From Polymorphospora lycopeni (GTDB lineage Bacteria; Actinomycetota; Actinomycetes; Mycobacteriales; Micromonosporaceae), in contig NZ_JBCGDC010000021.1 of NCBI RefSeq assembly GCF_042237075.1, positions 15,092-79,091 of the forward strand: 64,000 nt of DNA, given 5' to 3'. Both the position numbers and the translations under genes were made by a program. Below the pieces are notes generated by a model. It ran no database searches, had not been told where the DNA came from, and saw only the letters and a list, made by a program, of their open reading frames with translations. This document shows, piece after piece, positions 36,193-45,036 of this stretch (the first letter of the stretch is position 1; every line of letters begins with the position of its first letter).

Positions 36193-37758
36193 GTGAATCA
36201 GCTCAAGCTCCCAGATATCGACTATGGAGCGATCGCACCGATCCTGGTCCTGTTCGCGGGTGCGTGCCTCAGCGTGCTGCTCGAGGCGTTCCTCCCGCGT
36301 AAGCACCGGCACCGGGTGCAGTTCGGGGTCGGGCTGCTCGCGCTCGTCGGCGCGCTGGTCATGGTGATCGTCGGCTTCGACACCCGTACCGTCACCGCGG
36401 GCGGGGCGCTGGCCATCGACGGGCCGACCCTGTTCCTGCAGGGCGCGATCATCATCCTCGCGCTGATGGCGCTGCTGTTGATGGCCGAGCGCTCGCTGGA
36501 CCAAGGCGGCCCGTTCGTCGCCCAGGCGGCGATCCCCGCCGGCTCGGAGGCCGACCGCCGCCAGGCCGCCCGGGAGGGTGGGGCCACCGAGGTCTACCCG
36601 CTGGCGCTGTTCGCCATCGCCGGCATGATGGTCTTCGTCGCCGCGAACGACCTGCTGACGATGTTCATCGCGCTCGAGGTCTTCTCGCTGCCGCTCTACC
36701 TGCTGTGTGCGCTCGCCCGCCGGCGGCGGCTGCTCAGCCAGGAGGCCGCGCTCAAGTACTTCATGCTCGGCGCGTACGCCTCCGGGTTCTTCCTGTTCGG
36801 CATCGCGCTGATCTACGGCTTCACCGCCGGTGTGGCCACCGGTCCGGACGGCACGTCGGGCGGCGTCGACTTCGCCACCGTGCACGCCGCGGTGAGCAGT
36901 TCGACCGCGAGCCCGGTGCTGCTCTTCGCCGGTGTCGCGATGGTCGCCATCGGCCTGCTGTTCAAGGCCGCCGCCGCCCCGTTCCACGTGTGGACGCCGG
37001 ACGTCTACCAGGGCGCCCCGACCTCGATCACCGCGTTCATGGCCGCCTGCACCAAGGTCGCGGCCTTCGGTGGTCTGCTGCGGGTGCTGTACGTGGCGCT
37101 CGAAGGGATCTCCTGGGACTACACCCCGGTTCTGGGCGCGATCGCGATCCTGACCATGCTGGTCGGCGCGGTGCTCGCGGTGACCCAGACCGACCTCAAG
37201 CGGCTGCTCGCCTACTCGTCGGTGGCCAACGCCGGTTACCTGCTGGTCGGGGTGCTCGCGCTGTCGAAGGACGGGCTGTCGAGCACGATGTTCTACCTGG
37301 TCGCGTACGGCTTCACGGTCATCGCCGCGTTCGGCCTGCTGACCCTGGTCCGCGACGCCGACGGGGAGGCGACCCACCTGTCCCGCTGGGCGGGGCTCGG
37401 CCGGCGTTCGCCGCTGCTCGCCGGTGCGTTCACGTTCATCCTGCTGGCCTTCGCCGGTATCCCGCTCACCAGCGGCTTCACCAGCAAGTTCGCGGTGTTC
37501 GGGGCGGCCCTCGACGGCGGCCAGAGCTGGCTGGTGATCGCGGGGGTGCTGACCAGCATGATCCTCGCGTTCCCCTACCTGCGGGTCGTGGTGATGATGT
37601 GGCTGTCCGAGCCGGGCGAGTCGACGCCGACCGTGTCGATCCCCGGTGCGTTCACCGCCGCCGCGTTGATGATCGGCGTGGTCGCGACCCTGGTGCTCGG
37701 CATCGCGCCGGCACCGTTGCTCGACCTGACCAACAGCGCCGCCGAATTCGTGCAATGA
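36193..37758 (+). CDS. nuoN: NADH-quinone oxidoreductase subunit N
   Basis: A 521-residue antiporter-like proton-pumping subunit, last of the operon. Landmarks: FIALEVFSLPLYLLCALAR, KYFMLGAYASGFFLFGIAL and AAAAPFHVWTPDVYQGAPT. GTG start at 36193 (GTGAATCAG) after the tandem repeat. It completes an A-to-N set in canonical order. Confidence 0.97.
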   Translation: MNQLKLPDIDYGAIAPILVLFAGACLSVLLEAFLPRKHRHRVQFGVGLLALVGALVMVIVGFDTRTVTAGGALAIDGPTLFLQGAIIILALMALLLMAERSLDQGGPFVAQAAIPAGSEADRRQAAREGGATEVYPLALFAIAGMMVFVAANDLLTMFIALEVFSLPLYLLCALARRRRLLSQEAALKYFMLGAYASGFFLFGIALIYGFTAGVATGPDGTSGGVDFATVHAAVSSSTASPVLLFAGVAMVAIGLLFKAAAAPFHVWTPDVYQGAPTSITAFMAACTKVAAFGGLLRVLYVALEGISWDYTPVLGAIAILTMLVGAVLAVTQTDLKRLLAYSSVANAGYLLVGVLALSKDGLSSTMFYLVAYGFTVIAAFGLLTLVRDADGEATHLSRWAGLGRRSPLLAGAFTFILLAFAGIPLTSGFTSKFAVFGAALDGGQSWLVIAGVLTSMILAFPYLRVVVMMWLSEPGESTPTVSIPGAFTAAALMIGVVATLVLGIAPAPLLDLTNSAAEFVQ

Positions 37759-37834
37759 CGCCGTTCCGGCCCGATCGTCGCAGCCAGCAGCCCCGCACCA
37801 GGCCCAACTCGATGCATGTGGCATCGTTGGGGGC

Positions 37835-38881
37835 GTGGTGAGGACGGTTGGCGGACGATCGGGCACGGCCGGCGGCGGGGCGCTGACCTCGATCGGGGTC
37901 GACTTCGCCGACCCGGTGGTCGAGGCTTCGGTCCTCCGTACGTTGGCGACGGTCGAGTCCGAGTTGCGGGCCAGTGTCGAGAGCGCCGATCCGTTCGTCA
38001 CGGAGGCTGCCAGTCACCTCGTCGAGGCCGGCGGCAAGCGCTTCCGCCCGCTGCTGGTGTCGCTCGGGGCGCATTTCGGTGACCCCGACGCCCCGCTGGT
38101 GGTGCCGGCGGCGCTGGTGATGGAGCTGACCCACCTGGCGACGCTCTACCACGACGACGTGATGGACGAGGCGTCCGTGCGCCGGGGCGCGCCCAGCGCG
38201 AACTCCCGGTGGACCAACTCGGTCGCCATCCTGGTCGGTGACTACCTCTTCGCCCGGGCGTCGGCCATCGCGGCCGGGCTGGGCACCGAGGCCGTCCAGC
38301 TCCAGGCGCACACCTTCGCCCGGCTGGTGCACGGGCAGATCGCCGAGACCACCGGTCCGCGGGACGGCGTCGACCCGGTGGCCCACCACCTGCACGTGAT
38401 CGCGGAGAAGACCGGCTCGTTGATCGCGACGTCCGCGCGGTTCGGCGGGATGTTCGGCACCGCGCAGCCGGCATACGTCGAGGCTCTGGCCGGCTACGGC
38501 GAGACGATCGGGGTCGCGTTCCAGCTCTCCGACGACCTGCTCGACATCGCGTCGGAGTCCGCCCAGTCGGGTAAGACCCCCGGCACCGACCTGCGGGAGG
38601 GCGTGCCGACGCTGCCGGTGCTCTACGCGTTGGGCTCCGACGACCGTGACGCCGCCTCGGTGCGGCTGCGCGAGATTCTCAGCGCCGGTGCGGTGACCGA
38701 CGACGACCTGCACGCCGAGGCGCTGGGGCTGCTGCGCGAGTCGCCGGCGCTCAAGCGGGCGCGGGAGACGGTGCGGACGTACGCCGAGGAGGCGCGGACC
38801 CGGCTGATGGCGTTGCCCGACGGTTCGCCGCGCCGGGCACTCGAATCGCTCTGCGATTTCATCGCTGATCGCACCAGCTAG
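37835..38881 (+). CDS. Polyprenyl diphosphate synthase (menaquinone side chain)
   Basis: A 348-residue long-chain trans-prenyltransferase that builds the menaquinone tail from isopentenyl diphosphate. The two Asp-rich motifs are YHDDVMDE (D107, D108, D111) and LSDDLLD (D233, D234, D237), and GGKRFRPLL binds substrate. Chain length cannot be set from the sequence alone; heptaprenyl to nonaprenyl is usual. The start at GTG 37835, 76 bp after nuoN, has no clear ribosome site. Context with mqnA, mqnC, menG, the reductase and nuo supports a role in respiration. Confidence 0.92.
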   Translation: MVRTVGGRSGTAGGGALTSIGVDFADPVVEASVLRTLATVESELRASVESADPFVTEAASHLVEAGGKRFRPLLVSLGAHFGDPDAPLVVPAALVMELTHLATLYHDDVMDEASVRRGAPSANSRWTNSVAILVGDYLFARASAIAAGLGTEAVQLQAHTFARLVHGQIAETTGPRDGVDPVAHHLHVIAEKTGSLIATSARFGGMFGTAQPAYVEALAGYGETIGVAFQLSDDLLDIASESAQSGKTPGTDLREGVPTLPVLYALGSDDRDAASVRLREILSAGAVTDDDLHAEALGLLRESPALKRARETVRTYAEEARTRLMALPDGSPRRALESLCDFIADRTS

Positions 38882-39437
38882 GTTTTCGTGATCTCGTCCG
38901 GCGATCAGCCGGTCGGCGCGGAACTGTCGGATGCCCAGGAAAATCGTCTCTTCATTCGTGTGACGATTGAACGGGCAAATGGGGCCAATGGCATGAGCGA
39001 TGGCCTGGCCGATTCGCTGGCCGTACGGCCCATGTGCTCGGCCGGGGATCTCTGTATGGCCGGCCGCGCCATTGTCCGGGGGTGTGCCGAAGCGGTGCCG
39101 CGTCGGCGTCGACACGCTTCCTGTAGGTCGGAAACTCGCAGCTCACAGTGGCTTTATGTGGTCCGTGTGAGAGTCGCGGAACGGGTCGTCGCGGGCCGAT
39201 TTTCGGCGCCGTGACTCGGCCGCTTGCCCGATCTTGCGGTACGTGGGTGCGGCCTCGTGCGGCGCGTTGGATGAATCCTGAGGCGGGGAAGCGGGCTCGG
39301 CATGTCGGCCGTACGAACCGTACGTATCGGATGCACTACCTAAAGTCTCTTTACATCCGGGTTGCTCGATCCGAATGGGCATTCCGCAGGACTGGTCTTT
39401 TTCATATGGTGTAACTCCTTGGCTAGCGGAGGTGGTT
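38882..39437. other. 556-bp intergenic region before the IclR gene
   Basis: I find no convincing gene here; the open frames have poor codon use and no ribosome sites. A weak hairpin (CCGGC, then GCCGG, 38898-38912) follows the polyprenyl synthase. The right half (39330-39437) is AT-rich (TAAAGTCTCTTTACATC, TTTTTCATATGG) and probably contains the IclR promoter and operator, though I cannot assign boxes. Confidence 0.5.
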
Positions 39438-40220
39438 GTGCGCGACCCCCTGGCAGAACCGTCAGATCTGATTCGTAGCGTCTCGCGTGCGCTGCGTGTG
39501 CTGGAGGCGGTCGGGCGTGCCCCCAAGGGCCTGACCGTCAAACAGATCGCGAGGCGCTGCGAGCTGACCGTGGCCACCACCTACCACCTGGTGCGCACGC
39601 TCGCCTACGAGGGCTATGTGATCAGGCGTGAGGACGGCACCTACATCGTCGGCCTCGAAGTCGCCGACCGTTACCGCGAGCTGGTGACCGCCTTCCGCGG
39701 ACCGGCGACCGTCGGCGAGGTGCTGCGGCGCACCGCCCTCGACAGTGGCTACAGCCACTACCTCGGTCGGTTCGTCGGCGGTCAGGTGGCGATCACCGCC
39801 GGTGCCGAGGGTGCCCGGTCGCCGTACCTCGAAGACCTGGTGCCCGGGTTCGACGAGGGGGCGCACGCGACCGCGCTCGGCAAGGCCCTGCTCGCCACCC
39901 TCAGCGTCGACCAGCGGTTCCGCTACCTCCGTGAGTACGGCATGCGACCGTTCACGCCCAACACCCTGGTCGCGGTCGACGCGATCGAGGCCGACCTCGC
40001 GGCCGGTGACCGTCGGGGCATGCAGTTGGAGATGGGGCAGTTCCGCCAGGGCGTCGCCTGCGCGGCGGTGCTGGTCACCCCCGACAAGGACATGGAACGC
40101 CGCGTGGTGCTCGCCTGCGCGCTGCCGGCCGCGGAGATGATGACCTCCGCGCGGGTGGTCCGGACCCGCCTGCTGGCCGCCGCCCGGTCGATCGCCGACG
40201 CCATCAACAGCGACACCTGA
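39438..40220 (+). CDS. IclR-family transcriptional regulator
   Basis: A 260-residue regulator. The N-terminal winged helix spans about 10-75 (SRALRVLEAVGRAPKGLTVK, then ELTVATTYHLVRTLAYEGYV) and the C-terminal IclR effector domain follows (about 85-255, with GAHATALGKALLATL). GGAGG five bases before GTG 39438 decides the start; upstream codons in the same frame lack signals. Effector and targets are unknown: the gene is alone, with a long AT-rich leader and a strong terminator behind it. Confidence 0.88.
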   Translation: MRDPLAEPSDLIRSVSRALRVLEAVGRAPKGLTVKQIARRCELTVATTYHLVRTLAYEGYVIRREDGTYIVGLEVADRYRELVTAFRGPATVGEVLRRTALDSGYSHYLGRFVGGQVAITAGAEGARSPYLEDLVPGFDEGAHATALGKALLATLSVDQRFRYLREYGMRPFTPNTLVAVDAIEADLAAGDRRGMQLEMGQFRQGVACAAVLVTPDKDMERRVVLACALPAAEMMTSARVVRTRLLAAARSIADAINSDT

Positions 40221-40225
40221 CGCAG

Positions 40226-40264
40226 CACGGCGCCCCGCACACCGGCGGTGTACGGGGCGCCGTG
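40226..40264. terminator. Bidirectional hairpin terminator between iclR-type gene and phoX
   Basis: CACGGCGCCCCG (40226-40237) pairs with CGGGGCGCCGTG (40253-40264), and the inner ACACCG / CGGTGT pair extends the stem around a tiny loop. It sits between two convergent stops 55 bp apart and serves both. Confidence 0.85.
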
Positions 40265-40274
40265 GAATGCGTGG

Positions 40275-42392
40275 TCAGCTACCGATCGGGCCCCCGTCGA
40301 GCCGCCAGGTGACCACCACGCCCGGCTTGGCGAAGTCGCCGTCCGGCCAGTTCGACGCCGGCTCCTCCAGCGAGGCGCCGGAGATCTCACCCGGGTGCTG
40401 GACGGCCACGAACACCGACTGGTTGTCGGTGGTGATGAACGGGCCGCAGGTCTCCGCGCCGAGCGGCACGGTCAGGAACTGCTTGAGGTGACCCCGCTCC
40501 GGGCCCTCGATCGCCGTGGCGAAGAGGCCGTCGTTGCTGCCCAGCGCGTTGCCGTCGGTCGAGATCCAGAGGTTGCCGGCGCCGTCGAACGCCACGTTGT
40601 CCGGGCAGGAGATCGGCGACACCTTCGACTTGTCGTACCCGGCGAAGTAGGTCGACGGGTCGGCCGGGTCGCCGCAGACGATCGGGATCGACCAGGTGAA
40701 GGTCTCCGACGTGTTGTCGCCGCGGTCCTCCACCATCTCCACGATGTGGCCGTGCCGGTTGGCGTTGCGCGGGTTCGCCTCGTCGGCCTTCGGGTTGCTG
40801 CCCACACCCCGGTTGGTGTTGTTGGTCAGCGCCACGTAGATCTTGCCGGTCAGCAGGCTCGGCTCCACGTCCTCCGGCCGGTCCATCTTGGTCGCGCCGA
40901 CCGCGTCACCGGCGAGCCGGGTGAAGGTCAGCACCTCGGCCGCGGTCATCCCCGGCACGTACGACGTGTTGCCCCGGACCAGCTTGATCCACGTACCGGT
41001 GCCGTTGAAGGCCCCGTCCGACGGCAGCGTGCCCGAGCCGTCGATCTCGTCGGCGCTGGTGGAGTCCAGCTTCGCCACGTAGAGCGTGCCCGACTCCAGC
41101 AGGGTCAGGTTGTGCTTACGCGCCACCGTCGAGTTGTCGTCGATGAACTTCTTGTCCGACACGAACTTGTAGAGGTAGTCGAACCGCTCGTCGTCACCCA
41201 TGTACGCGACCACGTGGCCGTTCTTGGCCACGATGACGTTCGCGCCCTCGTGCTTGAACCGGCCCAGCGCCGTGTGCTTGCGCTGACCACCCTTGAGGTC
41301 GTACGGGTCGACCTCGACGATCCAGCCGAAGCGGTTGGCCTCGTTCGGGTGCCGGGTCAGGTCGAAGCGCTCGTCGACCCGGTCCCACTTGCGGCTGTCG
41401 CTCGGGTAGCGGGCGGTGGTGCTGATGCCGTACCGGGCCAGCTTCGGCTTGACCTCGTCGGCCACCCCGTCGCCACCGACGAAGTACTGGTTGAAGTTCT
41501 CCTCGCCGGAGAGCACGGTGCCCCACGGGGTGACGCCACCGGCACAGTTGTTCAGCGTGCCGATCGCGGTCCGGCCCTTCGGGTCCGCCGCCGTCTTGAG
41601 CAGGTCGGAGCCGGCCGCCGGGCCGGTGAAGGCGAAGGGCGTCTCCAGCGCCGTCAGTCGCCGGTTGTACGGCCGCTTGCCCTTGGTCGCCACCTCCCAC
41701 TCGCCGGTCTGCTCGACCCGCGCCAGCTCGATCACGGTCATGCCGTGCGCCGCGATCGCGACCCTGATCTGCTCCAGCGTCATCGCGTCGAAGGTGGTGA
41801 ACCCGGGGAACATCAGGTTCTCGTTGGTGTACTCGTGGTTGACCACCAGCAGGGCGTGCTTGTTGTGCTGGTGCAGCGGCAGGATCGCGACGAAGTCGTT
41901 GTTGTAGCCGAACTGCACCGACTGCTTGGCCGCCGTCTGGTCGTTGACGTCGAACGCGGGCGCGCCGGGCACCACCGGGTCGCCCCAGCGGATGACGACC
42001 GAGTGGTCGTAGCCGTTGGGCACGACGAACGTGTCCAGCCGGTTCGGCGGGATCGGCTTGAAGGTGAGCGCACCGTTGCCGGACTTCGGCCGGCTCGGGG
42101 TCAGCGCCGCCAGGTCCGGCCCGGGCGGCGTGGCGGCGGCCGGGGACGCGCCCAGCAGCGCGCCACCGGCCGCACCACCGACGCCCAGCACGAGGGCGCC
42201 GACGGCGCTGGCCCGTACGACGCCCCGGCGCGACATGCCGGAGTTCACCACATCCGTGAAGTAGGGGTTGTCCGATTCGTTGGGCACCGGGTGGTCACAG
42301 GCGTTTCCGCAGCGGTAGAGACAGGTCATGGCGCTGCGGCTGCCGTGGACAGCCTGGCCGAGCAGCGGCAGGAGCCGGCGTCGGTCACTCAT
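40275..42392 (-). CDS. phoX: PhoX-family (DUF839) Tat-exported alkaline phosphatase
   Basis: A 705-residue phosphatase that releases phosphate from esters outside the cell, a calcium/iron enzyme in characterised relatives. The N terminus has the PhoX Cys motif (CLYRCGNACDHP) and a twin-arginine signal (SRRGVVRAS, hydrophobic stretch, AAA) near residues 50-90. The body carries the DUF839 pattern: PFAFTGPAAGSDLL, LNNCAGGVTPWGTVLSGEEN, NRFGWIVEVDP, LSVA-like strands ending in ISGASLEEPASNWPDG. I chose ATG 42392, with AGGAGG upstream. A PHO-box-like repeat lies about 115 bp before it, so PhoP control in phosphate shortage is likely. Confidence 0.9.
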   Translation of the reverse strand: MSDRRRLLPLLGQAVHGSRSAMTCLYRCGNACDHPVPNESDNPYFTDVVNSGMSRRGVVRASAVGALVLGVGGAAGGALLGASPAAATPPGPDLAALTPSRPKSGNGALTFKPIPPNRLDTFVVPNGYDHSVVIRWGDPVVPGAPAFDVNDQTAAKQSVQFGYNNDFVAILPLHQHNKHALLVVNHEYTNENLMFPGFTTFDAMTLEQIRVAIAAHGMTVIELARVEQTGEWEVATKGKRPYNRRLTALETPFAFTGPAAGSDLLKTAADPKGRTAIGTLNNCAGGVTPWGTVLSGEENFNQYFVGGDGVADEVKPKLARYGISTTARYPSDSRKWDRVDERFDLTRHPNEANRFGWIVEVDPYDLKGGQRKHTALGRFKHEGANVIVAKNGHVVAYMGDDERFDYLYKFVSDKKFIDDNSTVARKHNLTLLESGTLYVAKLDSTSADEIDGSGTLPSDGAFNGTGTWIKLVRGNTSYVPGMTAAEVLTFTRLAGDAVGATKMDRPEDVEPSLLTGKIYVALTNNTNRGVGSNPKADEANPRNANRHGHIVEMVEDRGDNTSETFTWSIPIVCGDPADPSTYFAGYDKSKVSPISCPDNVAFDGAGNLWISTDGNALGSNDGLFATAIEGPERGHLKQFLTVPLGAETCGPFITTDNQSVFVAVQHPGEISGASLEEPASNWPDGDFAKPGVVVTWRLDGGPIGS

Positions 42393-42504
42393 GGAAATGG
42401 GCCTCCTAGCTGGTCGGGACACATCCCGTCGGGGGTGGGGCCTGGTCGGGACGGGGATGCGTGCGTGCCGGACGCTAGGAGCACGCCGTGAGCGGGGACC
42501 GGCC

Positions 42505-42570
42505 GCTCGGTGAACCACGGATGAACACCTGCGTCGACGCGCCGACCCGACCGTCGGGCGCACGATGAAC
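42505..42570 (-). promoter_or_regulatory. PHO-box-like 11-nt direct repeats (PhoP site)
   Basis: Read on the minus strand, GTTCATCCGTG (42516-42526) and GTTCACCGAGC (42505-42515) are adjacent 11-nt direct repeats, the form of actinobacterial PhoP sites. A further GTTCATCGTGC (42560-42570) lies exactly 44 nt (four repeat lengths) away, so in phase. The array is between phoX and the ECF sigma gene and could control either or both. Confidence 0.65.
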
Positions 42571-42584
42571 CGCTGGTAGCGGGC

Positions 42585-43151
42585 TTGCGTGCACTATTAC
42601 GGAGGACCTTTCCGCGAGCGAGCCGAGGGGGAGCGATCACCGACCGGGACGCCCAACTGCTGCGCGCGCTGCACGATGAACACGCCGACGCGCTGCTCGC
42701 GCACGCCCTGCGACTCACCGGCGGTGACCGGCAGCGGGCCGAGGACCTCGTCCAGGAGACGCTGCTGCGCGCCTGGCGGCATCCGGAGGCGCTCGACCCC
42801 AGCCGCGGCCCGGTCCGCGGCTGGCTGTTCACCACCGCCCGCAACCTCGCCATCGACGCGTGGCGGCGACGAACCGCCCGCGGCGGTGAGGTGGTGACCG
42901 ACGACGTGCCGGAGCCGCCACCGACCGTCGACGAAGCCGACCGGGCCGTCGAGGCATGGACGGTCGCCGAGGCCCTCGCCCGCCTCTCACCGGCCCACCG
43001 GGAAGTGCTCGTTGAGTGCTTCTACGAGGGGCGCTCGGTGAACGAGGCGGCCGCCCGGCTGGGCATCCCCCCGGGCACGGTCAAGTCCCGCACCCACTAC
43101 GCACTGCGTTCGTTGCGGCTGGTACTCGAAGAGATGGGAGTGACCCGGTGA
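42585..43151 (+). CDS. ECF RNA polymerase sigma factor
   Basis: A sigma factor of up to 188 residues. Region 2 (ALHDEHADALLAHALRLTGG, then AEDLVQETLLRAWRHP) and region 4 (ALARLSPAHREVLVECFYEG, then NEAAARLGIPPGTVKSR) are complete. The start is unclear: TTG 42585 is the only standard start before the conserved region, but it has no ribosome site, whereas relatives usually begin at TDRDAQLL, which here follows ATC 42636 behind GGGGGAG. The downstream gene is a zinc anti-sigma. The pair is divergent from phoX and shares its promoter region. Confidence 0.88.
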   Translation: MRALLRRTFPRASRGGAITDRDAQLLRALHDEHADALLAHALRLTGGDRQRAEDLVQETLLRAWRHPEALDPSRGPVRGWLFTTARNLAIDAWRRRTARGGEVVTDDVPEPPPTVDEADRAVEAWTVAEALARLSPAHREVLVECFYEGRSVNEAAARLGIPPGTVKSRTHYALRSLRLVLEEMGVTR

Positions 43152-43197
43152 GCGGCCACGGCGGGCGGCACCCGGTACGGGCCCACGGGGTGGTGAC

Positions 43198-43887
43198 ATG
43201 AGCTGCGAGTTCGCGCACGACGACGGCGCGTACGTGCTGGGGGCGATGTCACCCGCCGAACGGGAGCGCTACGAACACCACCTCGCCGGCTGCCCGGCCT
43301 GCCGGGAGGCGGTCGGCGAGATCGCCGTACTGCCGGGGCTGCTCGGCCGCCTCGACCAGGCCGGCCTGGACCGGGTCGCCGGCCCGCCGTCCACCGGACC
43401 GCAGGTCACGGACCTGCTCGCCGGAGCCGCCACGATGCGCCGCCGGGACCGGTTGCGCAGGCGCTGGCGGTACGCCGGCGTCGCCCTCGTCGCCGGCTGC
43501 CTCGCCCTCTTCGTCGGCCTCGGCGTCGGCTCGCTGCGCACAGTCGGGCCGGACGGCACCGACTTCGAGATCCGTACGGTGACCATGGCGCCGGTCGCGG
43601 GATCGGTGCCGGTGACCGCCGAGATCGGCCTGAACGGCGCGACCTGGGGCACCGAGGTGATCATGCGGTGCTCGTACGCCGAGACCGAGGACTACGCGAA
43701 GGCGTACACGTTCCGGCTCGTCGCGTACGGGCCGGACGGTGCGTCGGAGCAGGTCGGCTCGTGGAAGGCGGCGCCAGGCGACGACGTCACGTTCACCGGG
43801 GCCACCCGGTTCTCCGCAGAGGAACTGGTCCGGATCGAGCTGACGAGGTACGACGGCACGCCGCTGCTGGCGTACGACGTACCGTAG
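43198..43887 (+). CDS. Membrane zinc anti-sigma factor
   Basis: A 229-residue anti-sigma. The cytoplasmic N terminus has the ZAS motif H28-X3-C32-X2-C35 in a zf-HC2 helix bundle, followed by one membrane helix (about 92-112) and an extracytoplasmic beta domain (about 118-229). It holds the preceding ECF sigma until a signal, likely from the outer domain, releases it. ATG 43198, 46 bp after the sigma stop. The outer domain resembles those that sense stress in mycobacterial RskA-type proteins, but the signal is unknown. Confidence 0.88.
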   Translation: MSCEFAHDDGAYVLGAMSPAERERYEHHLAGCPACREAVGEIAVLPGLLGRLDQAGLDRVAGPPSTGPQVTDLLAGAATMRRRDRLRRRWRYAGVALVAGCLALFVGLGVGSLRTVGPDGTDFEIRTVTMAPVAGSVPVTAEIGLNGATWGTEVIMRCSYAETEDYAKAYTFRLVAYGPDGASEQVGSWKAAPGDDVTFTGATRFSAEELVRIELTRYDGTPLLAYDVP

Positions 43888-43924
43888 CTCCGGCCCGCCC
43901 GGCGCGGCCGGTGCCGGCGTGGCC

Positions 43925-43962
43925 GGTCAGTGTGGCGCGGTCGGGTCAGTGTGGCGCGGTCG
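43925..43962. repeat. 19-bp perfect tandem duplication at the 3' end of rarD
   Basis: GGTCAGTGTGGCGCGGTCG occurs at 43925-43943 and again at 43944-43962. The second copy contains the rarD stop (TGA on the minus strand); the first copy would supply the same stop. It appears to be a simple duplication. Confidence 0.9.
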
Positions 43963-44884
43963 TGGCGACCGGCTCGTCGGTCGCGGCGGCCCGCGCCCGC
44001 TCCTGCCGGCGACGGCGGGCGTTGCGCAGACCGTCGAAGGTGAAGAGCACCAGGGCACACCACACCAGGGCGAACCCGCCGATCCGGGCCGGCGGCATCG
44101 GCTCGTGGAAGACCAGGACGCCGATCGCGAACTGGAGGATCGGCGCGATGTACTGGAGGATCCCCAGCGCGGTCAGCGGCAGCCGGTTGGCGGCCCCGGC
44201 GAAGAGCAGCAACGGGATCGCGGTGGCCGCACCGGCGAGCACCAGCAACGTCGTGTGGGTCACCGAGACATGGCCGAACGCCGCCGTACCCTGCCAGCTC
44301 AGCCAGGCCAGGTAGGTCACGGCGGGCAGGGCGAGCACCGCCGACTCGACGAACATCCCCTCCGCGGCCGGCAGCGCCAGCCGTTTCTTCGTCAGGCTGT
44401 ACGCGGCGAACGACAGGGCCAGGATCAGTGCGACGTACGGCAGTCGGCCGTAGTCGTACGTCAGCACCGCCACGGCGACCGTGCCGAGCCCGAGCGCCAC
44501 CCACTGCGCCACCCGCAGCCGTTCACCGAGCACGGTCACGCCGAGCAGCACGACGACCAGCGGGGTGATGAAATAGCCGAGCGACGTCTCCACGACCCGC
44601 GCGCTGTTGACCCCGTAGATGTACGTGCCCCAGTTGACCGCGATCAACGCGGCGGCGAGCAGGACACCGGCGACCGCGGCCGGCCGTCGCAGCAGGGGCA
44701 GCACGAATGACCAGTTGCGGAGTACGGCCAGCACCAGCGCGACGAACAGGACCGACCAGACGACCCGGTGGGCCAGGATCTCCACCGGACCGGCCGGCCG
44801 CAACAGCTTGATGTAGAGCGGGAAGAAGCCCCAGAGCAGGTACGCCCCGAGGCCGTACAGGTAGCCACGGCGCATCTCGGTCAT
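43946..44884 (-). CDS. rarD: RarD-type EamA transporter
   Basis: A 312-residue inner-membrane protein with ten predicted helices (two EamA repeats). Landmarks: GYLYGLGAYLLWGFFPLYIK and HRVVWSVLF. RarD proteins are linked to chloramphenicol sensitivity and amino-acid export, but the substrate here is unknown. The ATG at 44884 begins ATGACCGAG, and two copies of a repeat with the same ATGACCGAG sequence lie directly upstream. Convergent with the anti-sigma gene. Confidence 0.88.
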   Translation of the reverse strand: MTEMRRGYLYGLGAYLLWGFFPLYIKLLRPAGPVEILAHRVVWSVLFVALVLAVLRNWSFVLPLLRRPAAVAGVLLAAALIAVNWGTYIYGVNSARVVETSLGYFITPLVVVLLGVTVLGERLRVAQWVALGLGTVAVAVLTYDYGRLPYVALILALSFAAYSLTKKRLALPAAEGMFVESAVLALPAVTYLAWLSWQGTAAFGHVSVTHTTLLVLAGAATAIPLLLFAGAANRLPLTALGILQYIAPILQFAIGVLVFHEPMPPARIGGFALVWCALVLFTFDGLRNARRRRQERARAAATDEPVATTAPH

Positions 44885-44986
44885 GCGTCCACTCCGCTGC
44901 GCTTCGTGGCCGCATGACTTGGGCTGAGCTTGTCGATGCCCTCGCTCCGCTCGGTCATGCGCCCACCTCGCTCCGCTCGGTCATGC
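44876..44986 (-). repeat. Start-codon-like repeats upstream of rarD
   Basis: On the minus strand, GCATGACCGAGCGGAGCGAG occurs twice (44941-44960 and 44967-44986, identical), and its first 11 bases recur at the rarD start itself (44876-44886). The repeat is the same one that begins paaB at 12065. Each copy offers an ATG; only the last is in frame with rarD. Confidence 0.85.
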
Positions 44987-45036
44987 CCCTCACCGTAAGG
45001 GGTCGAACGGATTCTGAACCTTGCAGGTGACTGCCG

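Noticed and set aside
38888..39214. Possible small gene after the polyprenyl synthase
   Set aside because: No ribosome site, mixed codon use and no domain; I treat the region as non-coding.
39143..39580. 145-codon minus-strand frame across the IclR start
   Set aside because: Overlaps the IclR coding region and has no start signals or recognisable content.
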